In this document: in pieces, positions 53,069 through 61,507 of the stretch
Numbering within the stretch: position 1 is the first letter of the stretch
How the letters are laid out: each line of letters begins with the position of its first letter
NCBI GenBank assembly: GCA_018266835.1
Contig: JAFDZP010000002.1
Coordinates: forward strand, 1,587,302 to 1,651,301
Reading direction: 5' to 3'
Origin: Bacteroidota bacterium
GTDB taxonomy: Bacteria > Bacteroidota > Ignavibacteria > Tepidaquicellales > Tepidaquicellaceae
Length of the DNA stretch: 64,000 bases
Translations under genes and position numbers: made by a program
The notes under the pieces: model-generated
What the model saw: only the letters and a program-made list of their open reading frames with translations
Database searches by the model: none
What the model was told of the DNA's origin: nothing

Positions 53069-54097
53069 TTGCGAGAGAATTCATTAAATACATCCGAAAT
53101 TACCGATACAGATAAAGACTTCATTACTATCGTACGTCCACAGAATTTTTCAGAATTTTTAGGACAGGTTAAAGTAAAAGAAAATTTAAAAGTATTCATC
53201 GAGAGCTCAAAAATTCTCGGCGAATCGCTTGACCATGTTTTATTTACCGGTCCTCCCGGACTTGGTAAAACAACGCTTGCAAATATAATTGCAAACGAAC
53301 TTAACGCAACCATTGTATGCACTTCAGGTCCCGTAATTGAAAAGCCCGGCGATCTTGCAGGGATGCTTACAAAACTAAGAGCAGGTGAGATATTATTCAT
53401 AGATGAAATTCACAGAATACCAAAAGTAGTTGAAGAGTTTTTATATTCGGCAATGGAGGATTTTAAGCTTGATATAATGATTGATTCCGGTCCCGCTGCG
53501 CGAAGCATTCCGATCAAATTAGAAAAGTTTACATTAATAGGAGCAACAACCCGTCAGGGACTGCTTTCATCTCCGATGCTGGATAGGTTTGGTATCAACT
53601 GCCATCTCGATTATTATTCTTCAAACGAGTTAGTGAATATTGTTAAACGTTCTGCACGCTTAATGGGAATAGAAATATCGGACGACGGCGCAGAGGAAAT
53701 TGCGCAGCGCTCACGGGCAACTCCGCGAATTGCAAACAGATTATTAAGAAGAACACGCGACTTTGCAATAGTAAAAGAAGACGGCAAAATCTCGAAATCA
53801 ATTGCAGACTATGCGTTGACTTCGCTCGATATTGATAAATACGGTCTTGATAAAATGGATAAAAAAATCCTTGAGACAATCATTGTAAAATTCAACGGCG
53901 GTCCGGTGGGACTTTCTACTATAGCGGCATCTGTCGGTGAAGACCCCGGAACAATAGAAGATGTATATGAACCGTTCCTTATGATTGAAGGATTTATTAA
54001 GAGAACTCCGAAGGGAAGAGAGGCTACGCCGCTTGCATTTAAACATCTTGGGTTGAAATCAAATTCAAAAAAAGAATTGCCTTTATTTGATAATTAG
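53069..54097 (+). CDS. ruvB: Holliday junction branch-migration helicase RuvB
   Basis: This 342-residue AAA+ motor drives branch migration with RuvA. Walker A is GPPGLGKTT at residues 61-69, Walker B is ILFIDEIHR, sensor 1 is LIGATTRQG, and the arginine finger region follows in SPMLDRFG. The C-terminal winged-helix domain ends with FIKRTPKGREATPLA. The frame begins at TTG, and the coding match begins only at about residue 15 (RPQNFSEFLGQ), so the exact start is uncertain. No ruvA or ruvC is nearby. Confidence 0.95.
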   Translation: MRENSLNTSEITDTDKDFITIVRPQNFSEFLGQVKVKENLKVFIESSKILGESLDHVLFTGPPGLGKTTLANIIANELNATIVCTSGPVIEKPGDLAGMLTKLRAGEILFIDEIHRIPKVVEEFLYSAMEDFKLDIMIDSGPAARSIPIKLEKFTLIGATTRQGLLSSPMLDRFGINCHLDYYSSNELVNIVKRSARLMGIEISDDGAEEIAQRSRATPRIANRLLRRTRDFAIVKEDGKISKSIADYALTSLDIDKYGLDKMDKKILETIIVKFNGGPVGLSTIAASVGEDPGTIEDVYEPFLMIEGFIKRTPKGREATPLAFKHLGLKSNSKKELPLFDN

Positions 54098-54120
54098 TCT
54101 TATCAATTTTTATAATAACA

Positions 54121-55182
54121 ATGAAAAATTTTAAATTCATAACTGCGCTTTTAGTATTGTTTGTACTGGCAACAAGCTGTTCTTATTTTAAAAGCACTAC
54201 AACTAAGTCCAACGAAGAGTCACATAAAATAGAAGGCGAGGGCACGAAAGAAAAAGTACTTGAGAAAACTTCACAGGCAGATCTGAATTTTTACAATAAA
54301 TATATAGAGGTTTCAAATAAGATTTCAGAAACAGCGGATGAACTGAATAAAAATTTCTTAACAACGGTTCCTGACCCATCAACGATTTCAAAAGGTTCTT
54401 TTATACTTGTAGTAGGAATGGATATACAGGTTAATAATCTGGAAAGGTTGTTGAAGGAATACAGACGTTCATATTATGAGGGCGGCGAGTTATCAAAACT
54501 TACCTCTGATAATCCTGCTATGAAAGAAGAAATTGAAACTTCTTTCAGAGAGTTATTGAAAACACTTGAATCGTATTATTCTATATCATCGCGGGTGACA
54601 AAGTTCTATAAAGATAAAGAATACAAAGATAACGTTTCAAAGGCAGCAGGATTTGATAAAGAAATGAAAGACTCGTACAAGCAGTATGATTCATTGTACA
54701 CAAAGTTTAAAGAAACCGTTAAGAAGTATAAACCTGTAAAGGTAAGAAAGAATCCAGATGATTATACAAATAAGGATGAGAAAGCAGTTATTATAGTTCA
54801 GAACGCGTTAGAAAATACAATGGACGGCGCAGAAAATTTTTACAGCAAGTTTGAAAGCGTTAATAAGAATTCAAATGTTGACGGACTTCAGGCAGATATA
54901 GAAGAGTTTCAGAGAAAGTTCGACGCAGAGAAAAAGAAGATTGAATCAACGGAGTTTTCCGATAAAAGCCGTTATGTAAAATTCAGCTTTGAAGATTACT
55001 TCACAAAAATGACTCAGGGATTTATTGACGGAGTGATGAAATTTAACAAAGAGATGAAGAAGGGCAAAATGAACGACAGGGATTTCGGGCTTAGCTACGA
55101 TAATGTTATAAGAAGCTATAACTACATGATTAACGCATATAATTCATCCATTACAACTGTAAATACTTTTAAAGTTTATTGA
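54121..55182 (+). CDS. DUF3829-type lipoprotein
   Basis: This 353-residue protein has a lipoprotein signal peptide with lipobox LATSC (Cys20). The mature part is helical and charged; KYIEVSNKISETADELN and the long helices that follow resemble DUF3829 proteins such as YiiG-like lipoproteins. It is probably anchored to the inner or outer membrane on the periplasmic side. Function is unknown. It is 23 bases after ruvB but has no evident link with it. Confidence 0.65.
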   Translation: MKNFKFITALLVLFVLATSCSYFKSTTTKSNEESHKIEGEGTKEKVLEKTSQADLNFYNKYIEVSNKISETADELNKNFLTTVPDPSTISKGSFILVVGMDIQVNNLERLLKEYRRSYYEGGELSKLTSDNPAMKEEIETSFRELLKTLESYYSISSRVTKFYKDKEYKDNVSKAAGFDKEMKDSYKQYDSLYTKFKETVKKYKPVKVRKNPDDYTNKDEKAVIIVQNALENTMDGAENFYSKFESVNKNSNVDGLQADIEEFQRKFDAEKKKIESTEFSDKSRYVKFSFEDYFTKMTQGFIDGVMKFNKEMKKGKMNDRDFGLSYDNVIRSYNYMINAYNSSITTVNTFKVY

Positions 55183-55236
55183 TTTTTTTCGTGAACTTTA
55201 ACGAAAAAATTTAAGTTATTTTCATTAAACAATTTT

Positions 55237-55842
55237 ATGAATAAAAAACCTTCCGGTATTGCCCAGGCAATAATGATTTTTATAGTAGCTCTCGTAGTAG
55301 GGCTTACAATAAATGCCACGAGTGAAAAACGTGTTCCGTTGTTTACAAATTATACAGAGAAACTGAAAGCAGATAATACGGACAGTTTAACTAATTCTAT
55401 AAAAGCCACAGGTGATTTTAAAAATAATCCGTACGATACAACTCAAAAGAAAACACCATTAAGCTACAGCAATAATCCAAATCTTACCAAAGAAGGTTTT
55501 ATAAAACCTCAGAAAATAAAACTTGAGCTTGCCAAACTTCTTTATGATAAAAATGCTTTAATGATTGATGCAAGAAAGCCGGAAGATTATGCCCAGGGAC
55601 ATATAAAAGGCGCAATTAATATTTCGTACGAAGATTACCATTTTAAAGATAAGGATAAACTTCCTGAAAGACTTAAGGGCCTTAATAAAGACGGAATCAT
55701 AATCTGCTATTGTAACGGAGGCGACTGCGATATGAGCATTGACCTTGCCTATGATATAGCGAAGCTTGGTTTTAATGCTATGAATATTTATCTCGGCGGT
55801 TATAAAGAGTGGGAAGCAGCGGGATATCCCGTTGAAAAATAA
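55237..55842 (+). CDS. Membrane-anchored rhodanese-domain protein
   Basis: This 201-residue protein has one N-terminal membrane helix (about 7-25), a 70-residue linker, and a C-terminal rhodanese domain: LMIDARKPEDYAQGHIKGAI, then the active-site loop ICYCNGGDCDMS. The loop begins with the Cys pair and departs from the common CXXGXR form. It probably faces the periplasm and handles sulfur or thiol groups. It is first in a three-gene run with MauE/DoxX and DUF1573 genes, spaced by 19 and 5 bases. Confidence 0.82.
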   Translation: MNKKPSGIAQAIMIFIVALVVGLTINATSEKRVPLFTNYTEKLKADNTDSLTNSIKATGDFKNNPYDTTQKKTPLSYSNNPNLTKEGFIKPQKIKLELAKLLYDKNALMIDARKPEDYAQGHIKGAINISYEDYHFKDKDKLPERLKGLNKDGIIICYCNGGDCDMSIDLAYDIAKLGFNAMNIYLGGYKEWEAAGYPVEK

Positions 55843-55861
55843 TTTTAAAGTTAAATTTTAA

Positions 55862-56359
55862 ATGAGAGATTTTCTTTCTTCTAGATATGTTCAGTTCGCG
55901 CTGCAGTTTATAATCGGTGCAGTATTTTTATATGCGTCATATAATAAGCTGTTCGACCAGGTGGGTTTTGCAAAATCGGTTTATGCTTATAAATTTCTTC
56001 CTGACTTTCTCGTAAACATTACAGCCATTATTGTTCCTTCATTGGAATTCATTGCTGGACTTTTTTTGATGTTCGGTTTGTTTAGAAAGGGGAGTTCGCT
56101 TATTATAATAATACTGCTAAGTGTGTTTTTAATTGCGCTTGTTCAGGCATATTTAAGGGGATTGGATATCGATTGCGGCTGTTTCGGCTCAAATCCGGAA
56201 GATAAAGTTACTTCTGCGGATTTATTAATCAGAATATTCGAAGATATATTGTTATTGCTGGGAGCAATTATTATTTTTAAGTTTAGCCGTTCAAAATACT
56301 ATAAAAACGTAAATTATACGGATACTGAAATGAAAGTATCCCAAAATCAGGAGATATAA
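55862..56359 (+). CDS. MauE/DoxX-family membrane protein
   Basis: This 165-residue protein has four membrane helices (about residues 11-28, 50-70, 75-95 and 120-140). The core RGLDIDCGCFGSNPED carries a CxCF motif typical of MauE-like proteins linked to disulfide or quinone chemistry. SYNKLFDQVGFAKSVYAYKF is the DoxX/MauE signature. It probably transfers electrons or reducing power across the inner membrane for periplasmic proteins in the same operon. Confidence 0.82.
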   Translation: MRDFLSSRYVQFALQFIIGAVFLYASYNKLFDQVGFAKSVYAYKFLPDFLVNITAIIVPSLEFIAGLFLMFGLFRKGSSLIIIILLSVFLIALVQAYLRGLDIDCGCFGSNPEDKVTSADLLIRIFEDILLLLGAIIIFKFSRSKYYKNVNYTDTEMKVSQNQEI

Positions 56360-56364
56360 ATATT

Positions 56365-56799
56365 ATGAAATCAAAGGGTTCAAAAATATCGTTCTTCATG
56401 CTGGGACTTGTTGCGATATTTGCAATTATGTTTTCAGTCGTGAATAATTCCAAACTTGCTGCATCAATCAACGGACCGAGAATTGTGTTTGAAGAATCAA
56501 AACATGATTTCGGAAAAATCCCTTCGGGACCGCAGGTTGAATATATTTTTAAGTTCACCAATAAAGGTAATCAGTCACTTCACATCGAAAAAGTTCAGGC
56601 ATCATGCGGATGTACAGGAACTGCAATGGGTGAAAAAATGGATTATGCAAAGGGTGAGTCAGGTGAAATAAAAGTTACATTCAATACTCAGGGAAGAGAA
56701 GGCAAGCAGGAAAAAACAATTATGGTTTACTCCAACGATGCAAAAGAGCCTCAAAAAGTTCTTAGCTTCACTGCTGAAATAGATCCTAACATGCAGTAA
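56365..56799 (+). CDS. DUF1573-family exported protein
   Basis: This 144-residue protein has an N-terminal hydrophobic helix (MLGLVAIFAIMFSVV) and a DUF1573 Ig-like domain: FEESKHDFGKIPSG, FTNKGNQSLHIEKV, ASCGCTG with a CGC motif, and FNTQGREGKQEKTIMV. DUF1573 proteins are often periplasmic or outer membrane parts of Bacteroidota-type envelopes. Five bases separate it from the MauE gene, so it belongs to that redox cluster. A terminator follows. Confidence 0.86.
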   Translation: MKSKGSKISFFMLGLVAIFAIMFSVVNNSKLAASINGPRIVFEESKHDFGKIPSGPQVEYIFKFTNKGNQSLHIEKVQASCGCTGTAMGEKMDYAKGESGEIKVTFNTQGREGKQEKTIMVYSNDAKEPQKVLSFTAEIDPNMQ

Positions 56800-56827
56800 A
56801 AAATAAAATTTTAGTTTTACATTTCAG

Positions 56828-56856
56828 AGGCGGAGAAATTTTTCTTCGCCTTTTTT
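56828..56856. terminator. Terminator between DUF1573 and MATE genes
   Basis: A 10-bp stem AGGCGGAGAA/TTCTTCGCCT (56828-56837 with 56842-56851) with a 4-base loop, followed by five more T, sits between converging genes. Confidence 0.85.
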
Positions 56857-56867
56857 ATTTTATAAAA

Positions 56868-58271
56868 TTACTCACCTTCAACAAGCTTTAGAATATTTTC
56901 TTTCTTACTGCTAAGCTCAAAATTTCTTTCCTTCCATTTGCCCCGATAGAACCAATATGTAAGTACAAGACTTTTCAGTGCAACGGAGAGACATATTGCA
57001 ATCCATATTCCGTTTAGTCCCCATATAGGCGCAAAGAGTGCGCACAGTGGAATTCTTAAAGTATTAAATATAAGTCCGATTGTTACCGGAGGGATGGTAT
57101 CTCCCGCTCCCGAAAATGCTCCGTTTAATATTACATCAGCTGCGGAGAAAATCATAATCAGAGCATTGATTTTATTATAAGCTTCGGCAGCATCTATAAC
57201 TGCAAGATCAGTTGTAAAAAATGTTGCAATGGTGCGGGCGAAAATAAAAAGAAGTATTCCATAAACTGACATTGCGGCAGTTCCGATTCCGCAAATCCTC
57301 CAAGCCAGCCGTTCGGCTTTATCTTTATTCCCTGCACCGATATTCTGCCCGATCAAAACTGTTGCAGCAAGTGAAAGACCTACACATATCTGATATGAAA
57401 TTGACTCGGAACGATGACCGATACCCAGAGCTGCAAGTCCCGTTGTTCCAAACTCCGCAACAAATCTTGAAACGATTACATATATAAAAGAGAAAGCAAG
57501 ACCGTTCAATGAAACAGGTAATCCGATTTTAAATGTATGCTTTAAAATCTTTTTATCAAATTTATACTCTCTGAATTTACCTATAAGATTTCTTTTTCTG
57601 AGTAAAATATATCCTATTATAAAAGCGGTTAAGTATGAAACTAAAGTTGAAAGCGCAGCGCCTTCCATTTCGAACCGGAGAAATCCGTTTACTCCGAATA
57701 TAAACAGCGGTGCCAAAACAAAATTTAACGATACTGCCAGACTGATGAGATAGAACGGAGTCTTAGTATCACCCGTTCCTCTGTAAATAGCTGCAGTTGT
57801 TGAAAGTAAAGTAACACAAGGCATTCCTATAAGAAACGTAAGCAGGTAGTCATTTGTAAATCCTCTTTGTGCTGCATCGAGATTTATTATATCATATAGA
57901 AACGGCAGTACAGGTATTAAAAGAATTGTAATAAGTAATGTTTTGAAAAATGTATTGATGAGATTTTCAGTAGCAATTTTTCTTCCGGTATCACTTTCCT
58001 GAGCGCCGTATGACTGCGCAACAAGTGAGTTTGTACCTGTGGCTATTAGTTCACCTAAAGCAAGCGCTCCCCATACTAAAAAATTTGCAACAGTTATGGA
58101 TGCAAGCTGAGTACTGCCGAGCTTTCCCACCCAGTAAGTATCTATTAAGGAGAAGGAGGATTTTACCAGTGTTTGTAAAACAGCGGGACCTGCGATTGCG
58201 AGTATTAATCTGTTATCTGAAAGCTTGCTTGTCAATTTATGAAAGATGAGGCTGTTAAAAATATCAAACAT
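56868..58271 (-). CDS. MATE-family multidrug efflux transporter
   Basis: This 467-residue inner membrane protein has 12 hydrophobic segments arranged in two related halves (first half from about 20, second from about 240). Early LAIAGPAVLQTLVKSSFSLI and WVGKLGSTQLASI, and later SLAATVLIGQNIGAGNKD, are MATE landmarks. It probably exports cationic compounds in exchange for Na+ or H+. It diverges from the glycosyltransferase/deacetylase gene. Confidence 0.92.
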   Translation of the reverse strand: MFDIFNSLIFHKLTSKLSDNRLILAIAGPAVLQTLVKSSFSLIDTYWVGKLGSTQLASITVANFLVWGALALGELIATGTNSLVAQSYGAQESDTGRKIATENLINTFFKTLLITILLIPVLPFLYDIINLDAAQRGFTNDYLLTFLIGMPCVTLLSTTAAIYRGTGDTKTPFYLISLAVSLNFVLAPLFIFGVNGFLRFEMEGAALSTLVSYLTAFIIGYILLRKRNLIGKFREYKFDKKILKHTFKIGLPVSLNGLAFSFIYVIVSRFVAEFGTTGLAALGIGHRSESISYQICVGLSLAATVLIGQNIGAGNKDKAERLAWRICGIGTAAMSVYGILLFIFARTIATFFTTDLAVIDAAEAYNKINALIMIFSAADVILNGAFSGAGDTIPPVTIGLIFNTLRIPLCALFAPIWGLNGIWIAICLSVALKSLVLTYWFYRGKWKERNFELSSKKENILKLVEGE

Positions 58272-58344
58272 CTAAAATACCTCAATTAAAAACATTTGTA
58301 AATCTAAATTGATAATTGTTTTTATTCTTCTCATTTTTCGGTTA

Positions 58345-60183
58345 ATGAATATTCTTTACCTCTTATCGCAGGTAGAGATTACGGGGGCGGAAACCTACGT
58401 AGAATCTCTGGCAAATTATTTATCCAAGTACGGCAATAATATTTTTATTGCTTCGGATACCTTTTCCCGTAAGGCAGAGGCAAAGATATTTAAAGTCCCG
58501 CTGCACCAGAGGGATTTCAGCACACGCCGAAACAACATCACTGAGATACAGAAAATAATAAAAGAAAATAATATTGATATAGTGCATGCAAACTCTCGCG
58601 CATCGGCATGGGTGGGACACTTTGCATGCAAGAGAGAGAAGATTCCTTTTATAGTTACCATCCATGGACTTAGCGGAATGAGGTTTTCAAAGAAGTTAGT
58701 ACCTGCTCTCGGAGATAAAACGATTGCAGTCTCCGAGTATATTCGAGAAGTAACGATGAAGGATTTTAAAGTAAAGAAGAGCCAGATTGAACTGATACGC
58801 AACGGGCTTAACATTGATGAAATTATTGATAGAAGCAGGGAAGAAGTGAAGACTGTTTATAAAGACGAAAAGGATTTTCTTTTATCATATATAGGAAGGG
58901 GAACGGGTCCAAAAAAAGATATAGTTCTTGCTCTGGTGAATGAAATTATTCCTAAAGTAAAATCTGAGATTAAAAATTTAAAATTTCTTTTCATATGCCC
59001 CGGCACTCTGCACGATGAAATATTAAAGAGCATAGACAAAAAAAATAAAGAAGCGGGAGAGGAATATATAATAATTGATGACCATAAGAATGATGTTATG
59101 GCGACTCTTAATCAGACTGATATGGTAATTGCTGCAGGCAGAAGCGCAATTGAAAGTGTGCTGTTGAATAAGCCCGTCATTTTCTGGGGCGAGTCTTTAT
59201 TTGGGGGAGTATTGAATGAACAAAGTCTGCCGCTTGCCCTTGAATCGAATTTCGGTGACAGCCGTGATGTTGAAAAAGTCCGGACTGATAAAATTGCAAA
59301 AGAAGTAACGAGCGCTATTAAAGAAAATATTAAGCTTCAACCGGCTGTTAAAGAAAAAATTGAAGAAGAGTATGGATTGACCGGCAATGCGGAGAAAGTC
59401 CTTACTTTATATAAAGCGGAAATCCTCAGTCATAATAAAAATATACTTGAAAAACCGCTACCGATTGTTCTTTATCACCGGGTTGTAAAAGATAATATTA
59501 AAGATAGCGTTGTCGGGATTTATGTGACGGAAAAAATTTTTGAAGAGCAGCTTGCGCATCTGCAAAAGAGTAAATTCAAAACAATTACATTTATAGATGT
59601 AAGTAAGGCATTAAAAGGGAATAAGACTCTTTCAGAAAAAAATATAATACTTACATTTGATGACGGATACGAAGATAACTATGATTCGGCTTTTCCTTTA
59701 TTAAAGAAGTATAATTCAACTGCTGTAATTTTTTTAGTGACAGGTCAGGAAAGCAATGTTTGGGATTCGCATAAAAATGAGCCCGGAGCAAAGCTGCTTT
59801 CAAAAGGACAAGTTAAAGAAATGTATGAATATGGGATTGAATTCGGCGCGCATACATTAAATCATGCAAAACTGACAGAAGTAAAAAAAAACCAACTCTT
59901 AAAAGAAATATATAATTCCAAAGTATTCATTTGCAGAGAATTGCAGATTCCGGCCATTTCATTTGCCTATCCTTACGGTGAGTGTAATCAGATGACAAAA
60001 GAAGTCGTGAAGTCGTTGGGCTTTGAGTTTGGAGTTGCGACTGATTCCGGTCCTTTAAATTTCCTCAAAGATTTATACCAAATCCGCCGCCAGATTATTT
60101 TTTCACACACATCTTTATTCCAGTTCAAGAAGAAAATATCTAAGTGGTATCCCGCTTATAAAAAATTCAAATCAAAAAAATAG
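58345..60183 (+). CDS. Glycosyltransferase family 4 and polysaccharide deacetylase fusion
   Basis: The 612-residue protein is read from ATG at 58345; a TTG frame begins at 58309, but homology to GT4 proteins starts at MNILYLLSQ. Residues 1-360 form a GT-B glycosyltransferase (GAETYVESLANYL, HANSRASAWVGH, VSEYIREV). Residues about 373-612 form a CE4 deacetylase with IVLYHRVV, TFDDGYEDNY (metal Asp440), HTLNH (His503, His507) and FAYPYGECN. There is no signal peptide, so the deacetylase would act in the cytoplasm, perhaps on a lipid-linked sugar just added by the other half. A gene fusion is the simplest reading. Confidence 0.85.
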   Translation: MNILYLLSQVEITGAETYVESLANYLSKYGNNIFIASDTFSRKAEAKIFKVPLHQRDFSTRRNNITEIQKIIKENNIDIVHANSRASAWVGHFACKREKIPFIVTIHGLSGMRFSKKLVPALGDKTIAVSEYIREVTMKDFKVKKSQIELIRNGLNIDEIIDRSREEVKTVYKDEKDFLLSYIGRGTGPKKDIVLALVNEIIPKVKSEIKNLKFLFICPGTLHDEILKSIDKKNKEAGEEYIIIDDHKNDVMATLNQTDMVIAAGRSAIESVLLNKPVIFWGESLFGGVLNEQSLPLALESNFGDSRDVEKVRTDKIAKEVTSAIKENIKLQPAVKEKIEEEYGLTGNAEKVLTLYKAEILSHNKNILEKPLPIVLYHRVVKDNIKDSVVGIYVTEKIFEEQLAHLQKSKFKTITFIDVSKALKGNKTLSEKNIILTFDDGYEDNYDSAFPLLKKYNSTAVIFLVTGQESNVWDSHKNEPGAKLLSKGQVKEMYEYGIEFGAHTLNHAKLTEVKKNQLLKEIYNSKVFICRELQIPAISFAYPYGECNQMTKEVVKSLGFEFGVATDSGPLNFLKDLYQIRRQIIFSHTSLFQFKKKISKWYPAYKKFKSKK

Positions 60184-60507
60184 TTGTAAGACTTTCTTTA
60201 TTTCCTTTCATTCTAAAACCTGTTTATTGAATCTTAAACATCGTTTAATTTTGCAGATTTGCAGTTAAAACATAGTCTGTTTACTAAAATCTCTAAGTAA
60301 ACTATTTTCTGCAAAATAAAGTAAAAACTTTTCAAATCTATACAACCATTATATAAATATAATGGTTGTGCGGCGGCATATAAAACTTTCCTGCAAAATT
60401 ATCCTGCAAATTAGTACTTGCTTTATATATATAGTCTTTACATATTGTATGCAAATTAACACTGCAAAATAATCTGCATAATAATTAATTCTGCAAAATA
60501 AGAATTC
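60184..60507. promoter_or_regulatory. Regulatory region with repeated TGCAAAAT motifs and a palindrome
   Basis: Seven forward copies of a CTGCAAAATA-like motif lie at 60309, 60391, 60404, 60449, 60462, 60474 and 60491, and two inverted copies at 60248 and 60257. A perfect 12-bp palindrome (60342-60353 with 60358-60369) lies between them. The last motif ends seven bases before the next start codon. This looks like an operator or iteron array for a DNA-binding protein, most simply the product of the following gene. Confidence 0.65.
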
Positions 60508-61068
60508 ATGAAAGTAAGCAAATACTTTAAGATCAAAAAAATACCCGGCATCATTAAAAAACTGACCGGAGTAAGTGTTGAAAAATTTGAGGATCTCTTA
60601 AAGCACCTCACACCAATCTTTATTGATCTGGAAAAAAAGAGACTCTTCAAAAAATCCCGCAAGAGAGCCTTTGGCGGCGGAAGAAAACAGGACCTTGACC
60701 TTGACGACAAACTATTAATGCTTCTTATGTACAACCATTTATTTGTAACTCATGAATTTTTAGGCGCTCTCTTCAATCTGCATAACAGTAACGTAAGCAG
60801 ACAGATCAATCATCTAGAGCCGTTACTTTCAAAAGTATATCAGGTTCCTGAAAGAAAGATAAAGCTTGCAGACTCTGTTTTATCTCAGTCACAGATTTTA
60901 GAAATTTTTGTAAATCTTGATGAAGCTGATAAGAAGGAAATGAATTACAGTCCTGTAGGAACAGATTATCCGCCGGTAAAATCAACCGGAACAGGCGGCA
61001 GTGATTTAAGAATTAACACTGAAGATAAGATAATCACACAAATAAAAGTTATACCAATAAAAAAATAA
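60508..61068 (+). CDS. Transposase-derived helix-turn-helix protein without catalytic domain
   Basis: Residues 20-115 of this 186-residue protein match the helix-turn-helix domain of DDE superfamily transposases (HTH_Tnp_4, IS5-like): LTGVSVEKFEDLLKHLTPIF, LDDKLLMLLMYNHLFV, LGALFNLHNSNVSRQINHL. In intact enzymes the first catalytic Asp follows within about 30 residues; here the sequence turns into SPVGTDYPPVKSTGTGGSD and then ends, with no DDE residues. It may be a domesticated DNA-binding protein or a truncated IS remnant. Its intact frame, its own start context and its array of upstream motifs favour the first option. Confidence 0.68.
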   Translation: MKVSKYFKIKKIPGIIKKLTGVSVEKFEDLLKHLTPIFIDLEKKRLFKKSRKRAFGGGRKQDLDLDDKLLMLLMYNHLFVTHEFLGALFNLHNSNVSRQINHLEPLLSKVYQVPERKIKLADSVLSQSQILEIFVNLDEADKKEMNYSPVGTDYPPVKSTGTGGSDLRINTEDKIITQIKVIPIKK

Positions 61069-61228
61069 GAACTGAACTTATGAACACACAGAATACCATA
61101 GTGCACAAAGATTTACCGAATAAAGAGAAACTGAAAATAAATATTTAGCAGATAAAAATTTTATCAGGAAGTGTTAATAAGCTATATATAGAGTCGATGC
61201 TAAAAAAATTAACTCACATCTATAAAAA

Positions 61229-61507
61229 ATGAACAAAGATTCTTTAGTAAGCAAAGTGGCAAACTCCAGCAGCTTCAGCCGTCACAGAAGCGAGCAGATA
61301 TTCGACAGAATATTCGAGTTAATAAAGGAATCCCTTGTAAAGGATAAAGAATTCTCTGTTGATAATTTTGGAGAGTTCACGGTAGAGCACCGCGAAAGCA
61401 TGAAGATTATGAATACGAAAGAAAATCAGGAAGTTTTGCTTCCCCCTAAAGACTATATAAATTTTACTCCATCAAAAAATTTATTAGACATAATAAATAA
61501 AAAATGA
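61229..61507 (+). CDS. HU/IHF-superfamily DNA-binding-like protein
   Basis: This 92-residue protein of the HU/IHF size and pattern has MNKDSLVSKVANSSSFSRHR, FDRIFELIKESLVKDKEFS, VDNFGEFTVEHRES and YINFTPSKNLLDIIN. The FGEF and FTPSK positions match the GxF and F.PSK landmarks of HU proteins. It may bend or coat DNA. Its stop overlaps the next start by four bases (ATGA), so the two are translated together. Confidence 0.8.
   Translation: MNKDSLVSKVANSSSFSRHRSEQIFDRIFELIKESLVKDKEFSVDNFGEFTVEHRESMKIMNTKENQEVLLPPKDYINFTPSKNLLDIINKK

Noticed and set aside
61079-61150. 22-codon frame between the HTH gene and the HU-like gene
   Set aside because: It has no ribosome binding site, no coding features and a hydrophilic random-looking sequence.
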